A stretch of 64,000 nucleotides of DNA from Vicinamibacterales bacterium (GCA_029940535.1 JAPYUM010000004.1:24296-88295); one strand, 5' to 3'. Shown: positions 50,550 to 61,019, numbered from the stretch's first letter. The notes: generated by a model not told the origin, from the letters alone. Numbers and translations are program-made.

Positions 50550-51844
50550 GTTCAGGTATCGCTCCAACCGGGGAAGCACTGACAACGTTGGTGGTCGAGG
50601 GTGGCCACCGGCTGATGGGTCGGCTCCAGGTCGAGGGCAACAAAAATTCGGCCTTGCCGCTGCTTGCGGCCTGTTTGCTGACCGACGCGCCGTGTGAGCT
50701 GACGAACGTACCTCGGATCAAGGACGTGCACGTCATGGCTGATCTGCTCCAGGGGCTCGGGGCCTCGGTGGAGGGGGTGGGCACAACGCGGCTCCGTGTG
50801 CAGTGCGCGCGGGTCACCGGTGACGAGCCGGACCGACGGTTAGTGGGACGGCTCCGCGGGTCGGTGCTGCTGTGTGGCCCGCTGTTGGCGCGCTGCGGGC
50901 GGGTGCGGCTGGCTCCGCCGGGTGGCGACTTTCCAGCGCGACGCACGTTGTCGGCACATCTCCAGGCGCTGGGGGCGATGGGGGTTCGACGCCGCGAGGA
51001 CACGGCCGCTGACTACGTGCTGGAAGCGCCGGGTGGCCTGGTGCCGGCCTCGGTGTATCTCGAGGAGGCGTCGGTGACCGGGACCGAAACCGCGCTGCTG
51101 GCGGCGGCCGCCGCCCCCGGCGAGAGTGAGATCCGCCATGCCGCCTGTGAGCCCCACGTGGTGGAGCTGTGCGAGTTTCTGACCCAGATGGGGGCGGAGG
51201 TCGCTGGCGCCGGCACTCCGACCATTCGTGTCTCCGGCGGGGCCCGGTTTGGCGGCGCCACCCACCGTTTGAGTGGTGACTACATCGAGGCCGGCAGTTG
51301 GGCCGTGGCGGCGGCGGTCACCGGCGGCGAGTTGGAGGTCGGCGGCGCCCGCGCCGGCGATCTGGAGCCGATCACCGCGATCTTGCGTCGCATGCAGGTG
51401 GACTGCGACGTCGACGCGGACCGTCTCCGCGTTCGCCCGTCCTCACCGGTCGCCATCCGGCAGATCACCACGGCGCCGTGGCCGGGGTTTCCGAGCGATA
51501 TGGTCAGCTTGATCAGTGTGCTGGCGACGCAGGCGACGGGGCGCACGTTGGTGCACGACTGGATGTACGAGCTTCGGCTGTTCGCCCTGGAGCAGTTGAG
51601 CGGCATGGGCGCGAACCTGTTCCTGTGTGATCCGCACCGGATGATCGTGGACGGTCCGGCTCGTCTCACCGGGCGCACGCTGGACAGCCGGGACCTTCGC
51701 TCCGGCATGGCCCTGATCGCCGCGGCGCTGGCCGCGACCGGAACAAGTCGTATCCAGCCGTTGGAGACGGTCGAGCGGGGCTACGCGCAACTGGTTGAGC
51801 GATTGCGCGCGCTGGGTGCGCAGATCGACGTGGAGCAGGGGTAG
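50546..51844 (+). CDS. murA: UDP-N-acetylglucosamine 1-carboxyvinyltransferase
   Basis: EGGHRLMGRLQVEGNKNSALPLLAACLLTDAPCELTNVPRIKDVHVM...; EPT synthase fold motifs. Confidence 0.94.
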   Translation: MSSGIAPTGEALTTLVVEGGHRLMGRLQVEGNKNSALPLLAACLLTDAPCELTNVPRIKDVHVMADLLQGLGASVEGVGTTRLRVQCARVTGDEPDRRLVGRLRGSVLLCGPLLARCGRVRLAPPGGDFPARRTLSAHLQALGAMGVRRREDTAADYVLEAPGGLVPASVYLEEASVTGTETALLAAAAAPGESEIRHAACEPHVVELCEFLTQMGAEVAGAGTPTIRVSGGARFGGATHRLSGDYIEAGSWAVAAAVTGGELEVGGARAGDLEPITAILRRMQVDCDVDADRLRVRPSSPVAIRQITTAPWPGFPSDMVSLISVLATQATGRTLVHDWMYELRLFALEQLSGMGANLFLCDPHRMIVDGPARLTGRTLDSRDLRSGMALIAAALAATGTSRIQPLETVERGYAQLVERLRALGAQIDVEQG

Positions 51845-51932
51845 GACACGCTACCCGTCCTTGGTTGGGTCGCGATCCTCGCAGGAGGGGGTTCCCTTTA
51901 GCGAGGGCCGCAGGCTAGCGTTGCCTGGGCGC

Positions 51933-53783
51933 CTATTGCGGTGGCGTAATCGGCGGCGGCAGGATCGGTGTGGCGCCGGCGCCGGGTCTATTCAGTGTGG
52001 CCGGCGGTCGGACCCCACCCGGGGTGACCGGTGCCGGCAGCGGCGCCCTGATATCGAGTCCGGTCCCCGTGTCCCGTTCGACTCGGAACGCTCGGAGATC
52101 CCGTTCTTCGAGATCGAGCACTCGGATAATGTGCGGCGTCAGAGTCACGATGATGTCGGTTTCCAGCGTGTCCTGCGTATTGCGCGCGAAAAGCCGTCCG
52201 ATGACCGGGAGGTCGCTCAGCCAGGGCACGCCGTCCAGCGTCTGTCGTTCGTCGTCTCGAATCAAACCGGCCAGGATATTCGTTTCGCCGTCGCGTAGCC
52301 TGATGGTGGTATTGATCGACCGGTTGCCGAAAGTTGGCAAGCCGCCGAATCCGCTGCCAGAGATGTTGCTGACCTCGATCGCGAGTTCCAGGGAGACGTC
52401 GTCGTTGTGGTGCGTGAACGGCGTAATGTCGATGTTGACGCCGATGTTCTCGTAGTTGAACGACGTGATCGGTTGTTGTTGAATACCGCCAGTCGCGATG
52501 GGCGAGAACGTGGTGGCCGGGACCGGCACCCGATCGCCGAAACGCGCTTGCGCCGCTAATCCCTCGGAGGTTCGCAGATGCGGGTTGGCCAGGGTCCGCG
52601 TGTCCGCGTCGTTCTGGAGGAGCCGGTAGAAGAGCCCGGGTAGGCTCGCCACGAACACGTCGGCGCTGGCGAGCCCCTGGAGTTCGTCTAGGAAGCGACC
52701 GCCGCCGTCGATGGTCACGGACCCATCCAGGCCGGACGCACCAGGCGACGCGAATTGGAGCCCGTACTCGCGAAACCGCTTCCGATTGACCTCGAGAAGC
52801 TCGACATCGATGACCACTTCAGGGCGCGCCTTGTCGATCGCGGAGATGAGTCTCGCGGTGGCGGCCAGACGTTCCGGGGTGTCCCTGACAGAAATGGCGC
52901 GGGTCGCCGTGACCGGAGCGAGGCGGCGCAGGTCAATCACGAGACGCAGCAGGTCCATCGTCTCCCCGACGTCGGCGTTGCTGAGGTAGAACGTCTGCAC
53001 GACCTCTTCCTCATACTCGCGCCGCTTGGCCGGGGTATCCGGGATCACGGTGACGGTCTGCTCACCGGTGACTCTGTAGAAGTTGCGAGTGGAGCGCGCC
53101 ACCGAGCTGAGCGCGGTCGACAACGTCGTGTCCCGGAGGTCGATCGAGACCTTCTCGTCGACAAAGGTCGGGTCGAAGATCACGCTCACATCGGCGAACT
53201 GACCAAGCGCGGAAAAGACGTCGCGCGTGCTGGCGTCACGAAACACCAGCGAGTCGGGGAGCGTGGCCTCGGGCAAGACGAGGCCCTCCGGCGGCAGCGC
53301 GCTCACTCGTTCGATCAGCGTTTCGAGCTGCGTCTGCCCGTCGTCGCGGGCGGCCAGGCGGGTTTGCACGGCGAGCCGCGTCTCTCGGAGCGCGTCCTGG
53401 ATGTCGCCGCTGCTGGGGTTCATCTCGGCCGCGATCTGATACTCGAGCAACGCGTCGTCGTAGTTGCCGAGACCAGCCTCCCGGCGCCCCAGGGCGTAGT
53501 GATATTGACCGGCCCGTAGCTTGGCCCGTTCCAGGTCCCGGCTCAACCCGCGATCCTCGGGACGCTCTCGCAGGGCTCGGGTGTACTCGATCACGGCCGC
53601 GTCGTAGTCCTGCGACAACTCGGCCGAGCGTGCCCGGTCTTGCGCCCGTGTGGCGCACGCGGCCCCGCCGAGGCAGACGAGCCCCAGTATCAGCAGGGCG
53701 CGGCCCGGGCGCCGCCGGCCCCGATTACTGGAGCGGCGTGGACTGGTTGGTGGAGATGATTTCGGTGCCACGTGGGATCTCAA
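51933..53783 (-). CDS. Secretin (GspD/PilQ family) with N-terminal TPR-like region
   Basis: Lipoprotein-like signal, TPR-like helices, VSIDLRDTTLSTALSSVARSTRNFYRVTGEQTVTVIPDT, C-terminal secretin domain DGETNILAGLIRDDERQTLDGVPWLSDLPVIGRLFARN. Confidence 0.9.
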   Translation of the reverse strand: MRSHVAPKSSPPTSPRRSSNRGRRRPGRALLILGLVCLGGAACATRAQDRARSAELSQDYDAAVIEYTRALRERPEDRGLSRDLERAKLRAGQYHYALGRREAGLGNYDDALLEYQIAAEMNPSSGDIQDALRETRLAVQTRLAARDDGQTQLETLIERVSALPPEGLVLPEATLPDSLVFRDASTRDVFSALGQFADVSVIFDPTFVDEKVSIDLRDTTLSTALSSVARSTRNFYRVTGEQTVTVIPDTPAKRREYEEEVVQTFYLSNADVGETMDLLRLVIDLRRLAPVTATRAISVRDTPERLAATARLISAIDKARPEVVIDVELLEVNRKRFREYGLQFASPGASGLDGSVTIDGGGRFLDELQGLASADVFVASLPGLFYRLLQNDADTRTLANPHLRTSEGLAAQARFGDRVPVPATTFSPIATGGIQQQPITSFNYENIGVNIDITPFTHHNDDVSLELAIEVSNISGSGFGGLPTFGNRSINTTIRLRDGETNILAGLIRDDERQTLDGVPWLSDLPVIGRLFARNTQDTLETDIIVTLTPHIIRVLDLEERDLRAFRVERDTGTGLDIRAPLPAPVTPGGVRPPATLNRPGAGATPILPPPITPPQ

Positions 53784-54426
53784 AGGTGAACGGTGTATCG
53801 GGCAAATAGAGGTTTTCCTGTAGGTTGGAGAAGAAGAAGGTGGAAGTGCCGCCCTGCAGGTCGTAGGCCATCAGACGCGTGATGGTCAACGACCTCGCGT
53901 CGAGGACGACGGTCAGGAATTCAAAATCTGCCTCCGCTCGCGTGGGCGTCAGCCGGAGCACGTAACTGTCGGGCGGGACGTCTTGGACCGTGTCGATGGC
54001 AGCCGTGAAGTCGTTGACGAAGTTACCGATACCCGCGAGGATCAGCGCCGGGGTGGTGCCCTGGTCAACCGAAGGTACCGCGAACACCATGACCTGCTCA
54101 TCGTCTGGGAAATACATGAACATCTGTTCCCCATCCGACACCATGAGTTTGTGCTCGGGTTCTTGATAGTCCCAGCGCATCTTGCCAGGTATCTTCAGCT
54201 GTACGCGGCCACTTTCGACGAGACGCGAGCGGAGGACGCCGCCCTCGTAGGTCTGGGTGAAATCGGCGGTGAGGTCGAGCATCGACTCATACCGTCCCTG
54301 CAGCGCCTGCTGCAACTCCTCCGCCGTGCGAACAGGAACCTGCGCTTGAGCCGCGCTCGGCCCATCCAGAGCCAGGCAGCTGGCGGCGACAATCGTGATC
54401 GTGTGGGTCCAGCTTCGCAACATCAT
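53725..54426 (-). CDS. Outer-membrane lipoprotein carrier LolA family
   Basis: ELQQALQGRYESMLDLTADFTQTYEGGVLRSRLVESGRVQLKIPGKMRWDYQEPEHKLMVSDGEQMFMYFPDDEQVMVFAVP. Confidence 0.9.
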   Translation of the reverse strand: MMLRSWTHTITIVAASCLALDGPSAAQAQVPVRTAEELQQALQGRYESMLDLTADFTQTYEGGVLRSRLVESGRVQLKIPGKMRWDYQEPEHKLMVSDGEQMFMYFPDDEQVMVFAVPSVDQGTTPALILAGIGNFVNDFTAAIDTVQDVPPDSYVLRLTPTRAEADFEFLTVVLDARSLTITRLMAYDLQGGTSTFFFSNLQENLYLPDTPFTFEIPRGTEIISTNQSTPLQ

Positions 54427-54495
54427 CCTCCCGTGCGGCGCTGGCGTCCGAGACCTGGGCGTGGGGCGCCCGGCCGCCTCGGAGGGATAACGACG

Positions 54496-54867
54496 TCAGC
54501 CCTTCAGGCCACCCGCTTTCGGCGGTGCCTGCTTGGGCGCGTCTTTCTCGTCAGTCGGGAACTTCGCGGTGATCCATGCCGCGAGGCCTCCCTCCAGCGC
54601 CGCGGCGCGGTAGCCCTTTCGGATCAGCGCGGCGGCGACTGGCGCGCTGACGAGTTCCTCCGGGTCGGAGTCATAGGCGACGACGTCACGGTCCGTGGAG
54701 AGTCCGGCACTCACGTCGTCCGGGTTCACACGCACGGCGCCGGGCAACGTGACCGTGCTGTGCTCGTAAGGATATTTCAAGCGCGCATCGAGAATGACCG
54801 GCGGGCTCCCGCCCTCGTCCTCGAGTCTGGTTTTTAACTCTTCTGTCGTGATCCTGGGTACGGCCAT
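54496..54867 (-). CDS. Rhodanese-like domain protein
   Basis: ITTEELKTRLEDEGGSPPVILDARLKYPYEHSTVTLPGAVRVNPDD...; ATG at 54867. The usual active-site Cys is replaced (VAYDSD). Confidence 0.75.
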   Translation of the reverse strand: MAVPRITTEELKTRLEDEGGSPPVILDARLKYPYEHSTVTLPGAVRVNPDDVSAGLSTDRDVVAYDSDPEELVSAPVAAALIRKGYRAAALEGGLAAWITAKFPTDEKDAPKQAPPKAGGLKG

Positions 54868-54939
54868 GAGCGGGCTCTGGTGTGAATGCGTTGGGCGTAA
54901 CAGCAAGTGGTCCAGTTTTAGAATTGCTTGGCAATCCAA

Positions 54940-55164
54940 TCAGTTCATCGAACAGGCCCCAGCGCCCCGTGGGTCGCCACAGCTGCCGCACGCCTGGGGT
55001 AGCGAAGCCGCTGCGGTCGCCCCCCCGCGGCCCACGGCGAAGGCCGACAGTCGCTTGTCCAGCGACGTGCTCTCACACGTCGGGCAGACCGGCGTGGCGC
55101 TCGCGCGTACCAGCAACTCGAAGTCTGTGCGGCACTCACGACACGCGTACTCGTAGATCGGCAT
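54940..55164 (-). CDS. FmdB-family zinc-ribbon protein
   Basis: MPIYEYACRECRTDFELLVRASATPVCPTCESTSLDKRLSAFAVG. Confidence 0.92.
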   Translation of the reverse strand: MPIYEYACRECRTDFELLVRASATPVCPTCESTSLDKRLSAFAVGRGGATAAASLPQACGSCGDPRGAGACSMN

Positions 55165-55199
55165 CAGATGCCTCCAAAATCGAATGATAGCATGCGCTG

Positions 55200-56735
55200 A
55201 TGGCCTCCTGGACCCCGCGCGAGCTGGTCGAGCGGCTCCTGCGGGAGATTCTGACGAGCCGCGTCTACGACGTCGCCCGTGAGACCCCGCTCGAGACCGC
55301 CACCGGTCTCTCGTCCCGCGTGGGCGCTCCGGTGCTGCTCAAGCGTGAAGACCTCCAACCCGTGTTCAGCTTCAAGTTGCGCGGCGCCTACAACAAGATT
55401 GCGCAATTGGAGCCTGAGCGCCGCGCTCGAGGCGTGGTGTGCGCCAGCGCCGGAAACCATGCGCAAGGCGTCGCCTACGCCGCCCGCGCGCTGGACGTCC
55501 CGGCCCTTGTCGTCATGCCTCGGACGACACCGGAGATCAAGGTTCGCGCCGTTCGTCGGTTGGGGGCCGAGATCATGCTGGTCGGCGACGACTACGCTTC
55601 GGCGCAACAGCACGCCGAACAGGTTGGCGCCGAGCGTGCGCTCGAACTCGTGCACCCCTTCGACGATCTCTTCGTCGTGGCCGGACAGGGGACCGTGGCC
55701 GACGAACTGCGCCGCCAATGCCATGGGCCTCCGGGGGCCGTGTTCGTGCCGGTTGGCGGCGGGGGTCTGCTGGCCGGGGTGGCCGCCTACCTGAAGACCC
55801 TGATGCCATCCGTTCGGGTGATCGGGGTCGAGCCCGCCGAGTCCGATGCGATGTATCAGTCGCTCGCGGCCGGCCACCGGGTGACGCTCGACCATGTGGG
55901 CCTGTTCGCCGACGGCACCGCGGTGACGCGGGTGGGTGAGCTGGCGTTCACCGTTGCGACCAGTCACGTCGACGAGATCGTCCGGGTCTCTAATGATGAA
56001 ATTTGCGCGGCGATCAAGGACGTGTTCGACGACACGCGTTCGGTGGTGGAACCGGCGGGCGCGCTGGCGGTGGCCGGGCTCAAGCGATGGATGGCGACCC
56101 ATGAAGGGGGTGAGCGGCCGTTGGTGGCCATCTTGAGTGGTGCGAACATGAATTTCGACCGGCTCCGATTCGTGGCCGAGCGCGCCGAGCTCGGCGAGGC
56201 TCGCGAAGCGGTGTTTGGCGTCACGATTCCGGAACGGCCAGGGGCATTCCGGGCATTCTGCGCCGCCGTCGGTGCCCGGGTGGTCACCGAATTCAACTAT
56301 CGGTTTCGCGGCGGAGCGGACGCCCACATCTTCGTGGGGGTGGGAATCAGTTCACGCGCTGACGCGTCGGCGCTGCAGGCGCGGCTTGAGGCTGAGGGTT
56401 ACCCCGTGGTGGACCTCTCGGACGACGAGATGGCGAAGCTGCATGTCCGGCACCTGGTGGGCGGGCGGGCGGCCGGGGTGAGTCAGGAGCGTCCCTGTCG
56501 GTTCGAGTTTCCGGAGCGCCCCGGGGCCCTGCTCGAGTTTCTCGACAAGCTCGGCGGTCGATGGAACATCAGCCTGTTCCACTATCGCAACCACGGTGCC
56601 GACTTCGGCCGGGTGCTGGCGGCCTTCGAAGTGCCTGACGACGAACTCCCCCGGTTCGATGAGTTCCTGGCCGGTCTCGGCTACGCCTACGAGCTGCAGA
56701 CGAAGAATCCCGCCTACGAAATGTTCCTGGGCTAG
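55200..56735 (+). CDS. ilvA: Threonine ammonia-lyase
   Basis: 511 aa; LLKREDLQPVFSFKLRGAYNKIAQL, CASAGNHAQGVAYAA, two C-terminal ACT-like regulatory modules. Confidence 0.95.
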   Translation: MASWTPRELVERLLREILTSRVYDVARETPLETATGLSSRVGAPVLLKREDLQPVFSFKLRGAYNKIAQLEPERRARGVVCASAGNHAQGVAYAARALDVPALVVMPRTTPEIKVRAVRRLGAEIMLVGDDYASAQQHAEQVGAERALELVHPFDDLFVVAGQGTVADELRRQCHGPPGAVFVPVGGGGLLAGVAAYLKTLMPSVRVIGVEPAESDAMYQSLAAGHRVTLDHVGLFADGTAVTRVGELAFTVATSHVDEIVRVSNDEICAAIKDVFDDTRSVVEPAGALAVAGLKRWMATHEGGERPLVAILSGANMNFDRLRFVAERAELGEAREAVFGVTIPERPGAFRAFCAAVGARVVTEFNYRFRGGADAHIFVGVGISSRADASALQARLEAEGYPVVDLSDDEMAKLHVRHLVGGRAAGVSQERPCRFEFPERPGALLEFLDKLGGRWNISLFHYRNHGADFGRVLAAFEVPDDELPRFDEFLAGLGYAYELQTKNPAYEMFLG

Positions 56736-56840
56736 GTTTCCTGCCGAGGTGCCCGTCTGGACGGCGTTGCTTCCTCGGTCACAGCCGGCCTGGCTGCTCC
56801 CTCGTCGCGCCTTGCCAGCCGAACACCTCGACAGGAAACC
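56735..56840 (+). repeat. Copy B of a dispersed hairpin element (106 bp)
   Basis: GGTTTCCTGCCGAGGTGCCCGTCTGGACGGCGTTGCTTCCTCGGTCACAGCCGGCCTGGCTGCTCCCTCGTCGCGCCTTGCCAGCCGAACACCTCGACAGGAAACC; begins on the last base of the ilvA TAG stop. Confidence 0.9.
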
Positions 56841-56907
56841 GGTTCGCCGGGGAGGTGGGTTGGCCGGTGCGTCGCCTCGTCGGGATCCTTGACACCCGCG
56901 CGACAGG

Positions 56908-58239
56908 TCAGGACTCGACGGTGGCGTGTTGGTCGATTGCGCGTCGCACGGCGTCGTAGTCGTTTGGCAGCTCCACCGGCGTATTGGCATAGCGCGGCGT
57001 GATGCCCGGGAGCCGGCCCTCGTGGTAGCCCAACTTGAAGTCGGTGAACTTCAGCCCGCTGGCGGTAGACACGACCACCACGCTGGCGGAGCGATCGATC
57101 TGGCCCTCGTCGAGCAATTTGATCAGCGCCGCCAGCGCGACCCCGGTGTGGGGGCAGTTGTACATGCCGGTCCGATCGGCCCGGGCGGCCGCCTCGGCCA
57201 GCTCCACCTCCGACGCCTGGGCCACGATGCCGCGGTGGGCCTGGAGGGTCCGAATCGCCTTGCGTACCGACACCGGGTTGCCGATCTGGATGGCTGAGGC
57301 TTGCGTCGGTTTGGCGGCGACCGGTGTGAACTCCCAGTTGTTCTGGTAGGCCAGATAGAGTGGATTCGCGGCCTGGGCTTGGGCGACGACGATCTGTGGC
57401 TGCTTGTTGATGATGCCCAGCGACGCCATCATCTCGAATCCGGCCCCGAGGGCGCTCACGTTACCGAGGTTGCCGCCGGGGATGATCACGACGTCCGGAA
57501 TTTTCCAGTCGAGCTGTTGCACCATCTCGATCGCGACGGTTTTTTGTCCCTCGAGTCGCAGACTGTTCATCGAGTTGGCGAGATAGATACCCTCGTCTTC
57601 CGAGAGCCGTTGCACGATCTCCATACACCCGTCGAAGTCGGTGTCCAGCGCGAGGACGAGGGCGCCGTTCGCGATCGGTTGCAACAGCTGGGCGGTCGAC
57701 ACCTTGCCGCGAGGAAGCAGCACAATGGCCGGAATGCCGCCACCAGCAGCATAGGCGGCGAGCGAGGCAGACGTGTCACCAGTGGAGGCGCAGGCCACCG
57801 CACGAATATTCCCGCCGTCGTGAATGATCTGTCGTACGACCGAGACCAGCACGGTCATCCCGAGGTCCTTGAATGACCCGGTGTGCGAGTTGCCGCACAG
57901 CTTGACCCACAGGTCACGCATGCCCAGCTCACGTCCGAACCGATCGGCCCAGAACAGGTTCGTACCGCCTTCGTCCATCGACACGATCGACTCGTCTCGC
58001 ACGTCCGGGCAGACCCACTCTTTCTTGCCCCAGACAGAGGAGCCGTAGGGCCAGGCGGTGCGCTTGTAGCGCTCGTCGAACAGACGCATCCAAGCTGCGG
58101 CGGAGCGGTCGCGGAGAGCGTCGAGGTCATGGGACACCTCGAGGAGGTCCCCACAACTCGGACACCGGTACATCGGTTTCCAGAGTGGATATTCGCCGGG
58201 ACACCCGGCAATGCAGCGGAACGCCGTACGATAGGCCAT
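56908..58239 (-). CDS. thrC: Threonine synthase
   Basis: 443 aa; [68 protein letters not shown]. Confidence 0.93.
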   Translation of the reverse strand: MAYRTAFRCIAGCPGEYPLWKPMYRCPSCGDLLEVSHDLDALRDRSAAAWMRLFDERYKRTAWPYGSSVWGKKEWVCPDVRDESIVSMDEGGTNLFWADRFGRELGMRDLWVKLCGNSHTGSFKDLGMTVLVSVVRQIIHDGGNIRAVACASTGDTSASLAAYAAGGGIPAIVLLPRGKVSTAQLLQPIANGALVLALDTDFDGCMEIVQRLSEDEGIYLANSMNSLRLEGQKTVAIEMVQQLDWKIPDVVIIPGGNLGNVSALGAGFEMMASLGIINKQPQIVVAQAQAANPLYLAYQNNWEFTPVAAKPTQASAIQIGNPVSVRKAIRTLQAHRGIVAQASEVELAEAAARADRTGMYNCPHTGVALAALIKLLDEGQIDRSASVVVVSTASGLKFTDFKLGYHEGRLPGITPRYANTPVELPNDYDAVRRAIDQHATVES

Positions 58240-58276
58240 GCCCTTGTTATACCGCAGAGTGGCGGGGGGTGCAGCC

Positions 58277-59548
58277 TCAGGGAGCCATCAACTCGATGAC
58301 CAATGGGCAGTGGTCCGAGAGCCTGTCCCAGAACGGCCGGTCGGCGGGGCGAAAGTTCACCTGCCGGAAAGTGGATCGGTCAACGAACCGGATCGACCGA
58401 GCCCCGAACACGATGTGGTCGACGAACGTGGCGAACCGGTTGTCTCGACAGTCGACGGACATGCCCTCGGTCGCCGCCGTGAGGTCGGCGTTGACGGGCT
58501 GATGGTCGTCCAGGTCGGCCCAGATGGTATCGCCCGGCTCCGTGAGCCGTCGATTGAAGTCACCCAGGACAATGAACGGATCTGGCCCAGCCGACTGCCG
58601 GTCGATCCATTCCTTGAGGACCGGTACTTGCTGCCTCAGCCTCCCACAGTCCGGTCCAGTTGACGTATCGGCGAAACAGCCGCTCTTGAGGTGAACGCTC
58701 ATCAGCTGCAGGCGTTCGTCGCCGTAGGACACGCTGAGACGTGTCCCGTGGCGCAGCCCGCCGCGGCTGACATCAAGCGCGGCGAAATCGGGGAGTTCGG
58801 TGACGTCGAGCCCCTTCTTGTAAGCGAAACCGGTGTTTTGCCGGCCGTTCAGGTTTGGCGCGCGGGCTCGGTCTGACACATGCACGTCGTAGACGTCTCT
58901 ATCGACCACACGTCCCAGCGCGTCGGCACCGTCGATTTCTTGAACGGCGATGACGTCGGGATCGATCAGACGCACGTAGCAGCGAATCCGCTGGTAGTCG
59001 AGTGCGCGTCGCGTTACGGACGGCCGGGGAGAGCCGTAGGTTGATTGGCCGTCGCGGGCATGGAGATTCTCGACGTTCCAGGTCGCCAGCCGCAGGCTGC
59101 CGTTGGCGGGCGGATCCGGTGACCCCTTGGCCGGGCACCAGTCCAGGTCCAGCGTCGTGTCACCCCCGGTGGTCGTCGGACCGGCGGTGAGCGGCGTCTG
59201 GATGTATCGTGGGACGACCCAACCGACCGCCTCCTCGCCGTCGGTCCGTTCGCCGCGGAGTTGGATCCAACCGGTGTCCCCATCGGCAGACAGACTGTGG
59301 GCAAACGTCCCACTGGCGAATCGAAAAGGCACCGGCGCATCGCCCGGGGCGGCGTGCGCCGGAATGTCCAGGTCGCGCTCGACCAATCTGACACGCTGTC
59401 CTTCGCGAGGCGCCGGTCGTGAGGCCGGCTGGCCGGTGCCCACGATGGTGACGATGCTCACCACGGTGGCGATACCGAGGGTGGCGATGGGGATGATGAG
59501 TGCGCGCCGCAAGGATTGCCTCCACAAGATAGTATCGTTCGAGGACAC
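58277..59548 (-). CDS. Endonuclease/exonuclease/phosphatase family protein
   Basis: [59 protein letters not shown]-terminal TM segment. Confidence 0.88.
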   Translation of the reverse strand: MSSNDTILWRQSLRRALIIPIATLGIATVVSIVTIVGTGQPASRPAPREGQRVRLVERDLDIPAHAAPGDAPVPFRFASGTFAHSLSADGDTGWIQLRGERTDGEEAVGWVVPRYIQTPLTAGPTTTGGDTTLDLDWCPAKGSPDPPANGSLRLATWNVENLHARDGQSTYGSPRPSVTRRALDYQRIRCYVRLIDPDVIAVQEIDGADALGRVVDRDVYDVHVSDRARAPNLNGRQNTGFAYKKGLDVTELPDFAALDVSRGGLRHGTRLSVSYGDERLQLMSVHLKSGCFADTSTGPDCGRLRQQVPVLKEWIDRQSAGPDPFIVLGDFNRRLTEPGDTIWADLDDHQPVNADLTAATEGMSVDCRDNRFATFVDHIVFGARSIRFVDRSTFRQVNFRPADRPFWDRLSDHCPLVIELMAP

Positions 59549-59551
59549 GCT

Positions 59552-59728
59552 ATGAGCCTCGCTCTGCTACTCGTCAGCAATTCCACGAACCACGGTCAGG
59601 GTTACCTCGACCACTGCATGCCCGAGATGCTCGACCTGCTCGGGGAACAACGGCGCCTGGCGTTCATTCCGTTCGCGTTGTTGGACCGCGATGGCTACGG
59701 AGCGAAGGCACGGGATCGGTTCCGGCAG
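59552..59728 (+). pseudogene. pepE: N-terminal fragment of dipeptidase E
   Basis: MSLALLLVSNSTNHGQGYLDHCMPEMLDLLGEQRRLAFIPFALLDRDGYGAKARDRF, then similarity ends; full-length PepE is about 220-240 aa. Confidence 0.7.
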
Positions 59729-59751
59729 GACCGGCGGTGGTCGACCGTCCG

Positions 59752-60096
59752 TCACACGCGCTCGGTGTTACTACGCCCGGCGTCCACCTCGCCTCTGAGC
59801 CTCCGATCGATGACCAGAGTCCCAAACGGCAGCAGCGAGGCCACCATAATTCTCGCGGCCCAGCTGGCGGGTCGACCACGACTCGTGAGCCCGCGAAGCG
59901 CGAGCAGGCCCAGCCAGACGAAGAGCGCCCCATGGGCCGACCCCACGATACGTACCGCCATCGGCATGTCACCCAGATACTTGAGCGGCATCGCGATGAA
60001 GAGCAGAACGAGGTAGGACAGCCCCTCGAGGAGCGCGATCGAACGAAGATGCGATGCGGGGGTCCCGAAGTGTGTCTTGCCGACAGCGCTTCGCAT
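59752..60096 (-). CDS. DUF3817-type integral membrane protein
   Basis: HLRSIALLEGLSYLVLLFIAMPLKYLGDMPMAVRIVGSAHGALFVWLGLLALRG; inner ATG 60096 of ORF 59752-60288. Confidence 0.8.
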   Translation of the reverse strand: MRSAVGKTHFGTPASHLRSIALLEGLSYLVLLFIAMPLKYLGDMPMAVRIVGSAHGALFVWLGLLALRGLTSRGRPASWAARIMVASLLPFGTLVIDRRLRGEVDAGRSNTERV

Positions 60097-60265
60097 AATT
60101 AGCGGACACCATAGCAGAAGTCTGAGTCGAAGGTGCGTCACGTGCTTCTCTGCGTTGAGCCCGAACATCCACACGACGTGATCCGGGTGCTTCCCGCAGA
60201 CCCAGCCCCGCCGCGGACCGACCACAGTGAATCGGGTCGGCTCTCCGACCTCGGACCATTCAGCG

Positions 60266-60505
60266 CTACTCTGCACGCAGCACCTCAAGCGGGTCGACCC
60301 GCATCGCCCGTTGGGCCGGCAGATATGCCGCCAGCGCGGCTGCCCCGAGCAGACACAGCCCCGCCGAAACGAGGGTGGCCGGATCGCCCGGCTCTACTTC
60401 GTAGAGCAGCGCGGTCAGCAGTTGCGACAGCGCGAGCGCGCCACCGGTGCCCAGCACCAGCCCGCACAGCGCCTGCCTAGCCGTGCGCCCGAATCTGCCA
60501 GCCGT
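60266..60505 (-). pseudogene. C-terminal fragment of an ABC/ADOP-type permease (MacB/FtsX-like)
   Basis: GRTARQALCGLVLGTGGALALSQLLTALLYEVEPGDPATLVSAGLCLLGAAALAAYLPAQRAMRVDPLEVLRAE; N-terminal part missing. Confidence 0.75.
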
Positions 60506-60515
60506 CTCCTACTCA

Positions 60516-60935
60516 TGCCGTTCACGCAGATCGACCACATGCGTCACGCCGACATCGACGAGCCCCTGCGCGTGGACGCCGAGCCCGGCGAGCCGCCCGA
60601 CGACCCCGGGAATTCCACGGTGAACTTCCACGGCGAGTCGAGGCGGAATGACACCCATCAGTCGACGACCGATGGGGAGGCGATGCTGCATAAGAAGGGA
60701 CGAGGCAAGGAAGCCAAGTTGGCGTATCTGGGCCACGTGCTGCTGGACAACCGGGACGGGCTCGTCGCCAATGCCTGTGTGACCCATGCGCCGAACGCGA
60801 GGCGGCGGCGATCCTGCTGGCGGCCAGCGCGCCCCCCGGCAGTACGGTCGGGGCCGACAAAGGCTACGACGTGGCGAGTTGCGTGGCGGCGGTCCGTGGC
60901 CTGGCCGTCACCCCGCATGTCGCCCAGAAGGCCCG
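60516..60935 (+). mobile_element. Degraded IS5-like transposase remnant (frameshifted)
   Basis: VNFHGESRRNDTHQSTTDGEAMLHKKGRGKEAKLAYLGHVLLDNRDGLVANACVT in one frame, then ILLAASAPPGSTVGADKGYDVASCVAAVRGLAVTPHVAQKAR in another. Confidence 0.82.
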
Positions 60936-61019
60936 GCTTGGATCTGCAGATCGTGCAATGCCTACAATTCCGTCGACTAGTCCTAGAACGTCACGGCACG
61001 ACCCGCGAAAAGCGCCTCG

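Noticed and set aside
51877-51906. Terminator hairpin after murA (CCTCGC...GCGAGG)
   Set aside because: Only a 6-bp stem with an 18-nt loop and no U-tract; too weak to call.
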